Source of the DNA: JBDREF01 sp043820045
GTDB taxonomy: Bacteria; Planctomycetota; Phycisphaerae; Sedimentisphaerales; Anaerobacaceae
NCBI GenBank assembly: GCA_043820045.1
Contig: JBDREF010000244.1
Span: 1-8,032 of the forward strand
DNA length: 8,032 nt
Direction: 5' to 3'
The notes beneath the pieces are model-generated. The model was not told the origin of the DNA, searched no databases, and was given only the letters and a program-made list of their open reading frames with translations. The translations under genes were made by a program, and so were the position numbers. Below, piece by piece: positions 5,897-8,032 of the stretch. Numbering within the stretch: position 1 is the first letter of the stretch; each line of letters opens with the position of its first letter.

Positions 5897-6674
5897 GCCG
5901 CAGTTGTATCCGCCGCTCCGCAAAAGACTCTACAGCGTCTGGTACCGGCACATGCGCGTATATACGAGGAACCTGCTGAGCAACGCCTTCCCGCCGTTCC
6001 TGGAGCCGCTTATTTTTCTCATCGGCGTCGGGCTTGGATTGGGCAAATACATAACCGAGCCGATGGGCGGGGTCAAGTATATCGAGTTTCTCGGGGTGGG
6101 CCTGCTGGTCACCACCGCGATGTTCACCTCTGCGTTCGAATGCAGCTTCGGGACTTTCGTCCGCCTGGAGTTCGAAAAGGTTTATGACGGCATGCTCGCA
6201 GCGCCGATGACGGTCAACAACCTGATCATCGGCGAGATGTTGTGGGCCGGGTCCAAGGGATTGTTCTTTTCGTTCGCCGTGCTGTGCATACTCTCAGCGT
6301 TCAGAATCATCGCCCTGCCCTATGGCCTGCTGGCGCCGCTGGTCGGCTTTCTAACCGGCGTGATGTTTGCGGCGCTTTCGCTGCTGGTAACTTCCTTTGT
6401 GAAGACCATCAACCATTTTAACTTCTATTTTACCGGTTTTATCTCCCCGAGCTTTTTCTTCTCCGGCGTGGTCTTTCCGGTCGAGAACCTGCCGGCCTTT
6501 GCCAGACCTATCGCCGAGGTCATTCCTCTGACCCACTCGGTCAGGCTCGTCAGGGCGATATGTACGAACAGCTACAGGCCGATCCTGCTGTTCGATTTGC
6601 TGTACATCGTCGCCTTTATTGTAGTTGTCGGTTTCTTCGCAATCAGAAGGCTCAGGAAACGACTGGTGAGTTGA
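5883..6674 (+). CDS. ABC-2 type permease, NodJ/DrrB type
   Basis: Membrane subunit of the exporter, 263 aa, about six transmembrane segments (roughly 36-54, 68-88, 124-144, 148-171, 180-200 and 236-254). The N-terminal RNLLSNAFPPFLEPLIFLIGVGLGLG (29-54) and the C-terminal FFFSGVVFPVENLPAFARPIAEVIPLTHSVRLVRAI (191-226) are the conserved ABC-2/NodJ signatures, the latter including the re-entrant FSGVVFP loop. GGAGG 8 nt before the ATG supports the start, which lies inside the end of the ATPase gene (14-nt overlap, different frame). This arrangement strongly implies co-expression and a heteromeric complex with the 4961-5896 product, presumably a dimer of each. No terminator is evident after the TGA; an inverted-repeat element begins 68 bp later. 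Confidence 0.95.
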   Translation: MTDNRPQLYPPLRKRLYSVWYRHMRVYTRNLLSNAFPPFLEPLIFLIGVGLGLGKYITEPMGGVKYIEFLGVGLLVTTAMFTSAFECSFGTFVRLEFEKVYDGMLAAPMTVNNLIIGEMLWAGSKGLFFSFAVLCILSAFRIIALPYGLLAPLVGFLTGVMFAALSLLVTSFVKTINHFNFYFTGFISPSFFFSGVVFPVENLPAFARPIAEVIPLTHSVRLVRAICTNSYRPILLFDLLYIVAFIVVVGFFAIRRLRKRLVS

Positions 6675-6741
6675 GACTACGAGCCGCCACCTGTTCACGG
6701 TTCCACAGCAATTTCCTTAGGGCTTGACGCGGTTTGGAAAT

Positions 6742-6916
6742 CCTAAATTCTAAGCACTAAATTCTAAACAATATCAAATTTCAAATGACCAAAGCATCAA
6801 ACGACGCGCGCTCTCACGCGGACAATTTACGATGAAGACGGCCGTGACCGACACGGTTTTGAACATTCGAATTTCGGTCATTTGTGCTTGTTTAGAATTT
6901 AGATATTAGCATTTAG
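6742..6916. mobile_element. MITE-like imperfect inverted repeat between convergent genes
   Basis: CTAAATTCTAAACAA (6757-6771) is exactly complementary to TTGTTTAGAATTTAG (6888-6902). The match continues outward imperfectly (CTAAATTCTAA at 6743-6753 against TTAGCATTTAG at 6906-6916) and inward (CAAATGACC at 6782-6790 against GGTCATTTG at 6876-6884). The arms are AT-rich; the centre (about 6803-6855) is GC-rich and unrelated. No open frame is inside and no target-site duplication is obvious. The shape fits a non-autonomous interspersed element or REP-like repeat. Similar CTAAATTCTAA-type palindromes seem frequent in planctomycete and Omnitrophota assemblies, from memory. A transcript from either side would form a long stem, so it could end or protect both convergent mRNAs. 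Confidence 0.6.
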
Positions 6917-6934
6917 CGTTCGAATTGTGGATTC

Positions 6935-8032
6935 TCATGCCGGCAAAATTGGCGAGCGGGATTCCGCGACGTTCTTCTCCGCGGTTTTTTTGGTGGCCGG
7001 CTTTTTTGTCTCTACTATGTCTATTGCCGGTTTTCGACATGCCGATTTCGGACATTCGCCGGTCCAGCAGTAAAGGCAAAGCTTGTCCTTCGGTCGTCCG
7101 ATTGCCTTAACCATATCGTCCACGGTCTGATATCTGAGCGTTGATACACCCAGGTCTCTGGCGATCCATTCGATCATTCGTTTATACCTGGCCGAATTGC
7201 AGTCTATGTACTCCGAGACGTCCTTGATGTCATGGCCTTCGAGGTCGCGAATGGCCTTGCGGGCGGCAAGTTCGTTGATCGAGCGTGTGGAAAGGTTAAA
7301 TCTGCATGGGAACATCAACGGCGGGCAGGCCGGTCTTACGTGTATCTCCTTTGCGCCGCAATCCCAGAGTTTCTTTATGGCGAAGCTCTTGAGCTGCGTC
7401 CCTCTGACTATCGAATCTTCGCATACGACAATGCTGTTGCCTTCTATGACCTCTTTGATTGGAATCAGTTTCATTTTTGCGATGAGGTCGCGCGTCTGCT
7501 GGGAAGGCGGTGTGTAGCTTCTGCCGTATCCAGGTGTGTATTTGACGAGGGGGCGTCTGAAAGGTTTGCCGGACTCCATTGCGTATCCCAATCCGTGCGC
7601 AAATCCTGAGTCGGGTACGCCGGAGACAACATCGACGTTGATATCCTTGTCGTGTTTTGCAAGGTAGCGTCCGGACCTTTCTCTTACCACCTCCACGTTT
7701 ATTCCTTCGTAGGTTGACGCCGGAAAGCCGGTATATATCCAGAGAAACGCGCATATCTGGTCCACGTTTTGACTGCCGGGCCTGCGTTGAACAACGCCGT
7801 CCTCGTTGATAAGGACAATTTCTCCGGGCTCGATGTTCTTTGCTATCTCAAAGTCGTTGTTCGGAAAGGCGCTGGTCTCGGTAGTCACGGCCCATGCATC
7901 TTTTCGCCTGCCTATCGTCAGCGGCGTATATCCGAACCTGTCCCTTGCCGCGTATATTCCGGCCCTGTTGAGCAGCAGCAACGAGCACGAACCTTCGATG
8001 GCGGCAAACATCTTCTCGATGCCGTCTATCAG
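6935..8032 (-). CDS. purF: Amidophosphoribosyltransferase (PurF); 5' end outside window
   Basis: Makes 5-phosphoribosylamine from PRPP and glutamine, the committed step of purine synthesis. The frame is open to the right edge (LIDGIEK precedes the first internal Met at 8011-8009), so the start and the catalytic N-terminal Cys lie outside; 365 residues are visible, numbered here from the edge. The end of the glutaminase domain shows ARDRFGYTPL (28-37). The transferase domain has VPDSG (139-143) and the PRPP loop EDSIVRGT (205-212). Cys94 (ICAFLWIY), Cys243 (FPCRF), Cys319 and Cys322 (LCLYC) sit where Bacillus-type PurF binds its 4Fe-4S cluster. Oddities: the usual FARPDS reads TGFPAST, the KNRYVGRTFI region reads KYTPGYGRSYT, and a Lys/Ala-rich tail (about 334-365) follows the last conserved block. 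It converges with the ABC operon. The assignment is secure, though a divergent paralog cannot be excluded. Confidence 0.92.
   Translation of the reverse strand: MIDGIEKMFAAIEGSCSLLLLNRAGIYAARDRFGYTPLTIGRRKDAWAVTTETSAFPNNDFEIAKNIEPGEIVLINEDGVVQRRPGSQNVDQICAFLWIYTGFPASTYEGINVEVVRERSGRYLAKHDKDINVDVVSGVPDSGFAHGLGYAMESGKPFRRPLVKYTPGYGRSYTPPSQQTRDLIAKMKLIPIKEVIEGNSIVVCEDSIVRGTQLKSFAIKKLWDCGAKEIHVRPACPPLMFPCRFNLSTRSINELAARKAIRDLEGHDIKDVSEYIDCNSARYKRMIEWIARDLGVSTLRYQTVDDMVKAIGRPKDKLCLYCWTGECPKSACRKPAIDIVETKKPATKKTAEKNVAESRSPILPA

Noticed and set aside
1..8032. CRISPR arrays, tRNA or rRNA genes, transposase or integrase genes
   Set aside because: No regularly spaced repeats, no tRNA cloverleaf or rRNA signature, and no recombinase motifs were seen on either strand.

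Overview
The window most likely comes from a planctomycete, probably Phycisphaerae/Sedimentisphaerales-like. The best clue is a solitary pseudopilin-like protein with the H-x9-DG motif followed by DLWTLKWHR, a combination typical of large paralogous families in Planctomycetota and Lentisphaerota. A KDOPS-like DAHP synthase of the kind often fused to chorismate mutase in Bacteroidota and planctomycetes, and many short hypothetical membrane proteins, fit the same picture. The phylum is inferred from protein style, not from a marker gene. The genetic code looks standard: TGA ends several confident genes.

Layout. Positions 1-608 (minus) hold the first 202 codons of a DAHP synthase, entry enzyme of aromatic amino acid synthesis, with a good sigma70-type promoter at 706-734. 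On the plus strand follow an unrecognised membrane-anchored protein (868-1407), a pair of small hairpins, and a three-helix membrane gene interrupted by an in-frame TGA (1438-1764). Next is the pseudopilin-like gene (1941-2771). Positions 2772-3292 contain no protein gene. They do contain the most interesting object in the window: on the minus strand, a sigma70-like promoter, a roughly 135-nt strongly structured RNA with a three-way junction, and a textbook intrinsic terminator with seven T residues (3110 down to 2941).

Positions 3293-6674 are a compact three-gene plus-strand operon: a secreted or periplasmic FAD-dependent oxidoreductase, then an ABC ATPase and an ABC-2 permease of the NodI/NodJ (DrrA/DrrB) type. 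The genes are separated by 3 nt and then overlap by 14 nt, so oxidoreductase and exporter are probably made together. A perfect -10 box and a GC-rich, hairpin-rich leader precede the operon.

The operon converges on a minus-strand amidophosphoribosyltransferase gene (6935 to the right edge, 5' end outside the window), the committed step of purine synthesis. This PurF keeps its PRPP loop and what look like all four iron-sulfur cysteines, but is divergent around them and carries a Lys/Ala-rich tail. Between the convergent genes lies an approximately 175-bp imperfect inverted repeat (6742-6916) that looks like a MITE-type interspersed element. The aromatic and purine genes are housekeeping; the middle of the window is accessory.
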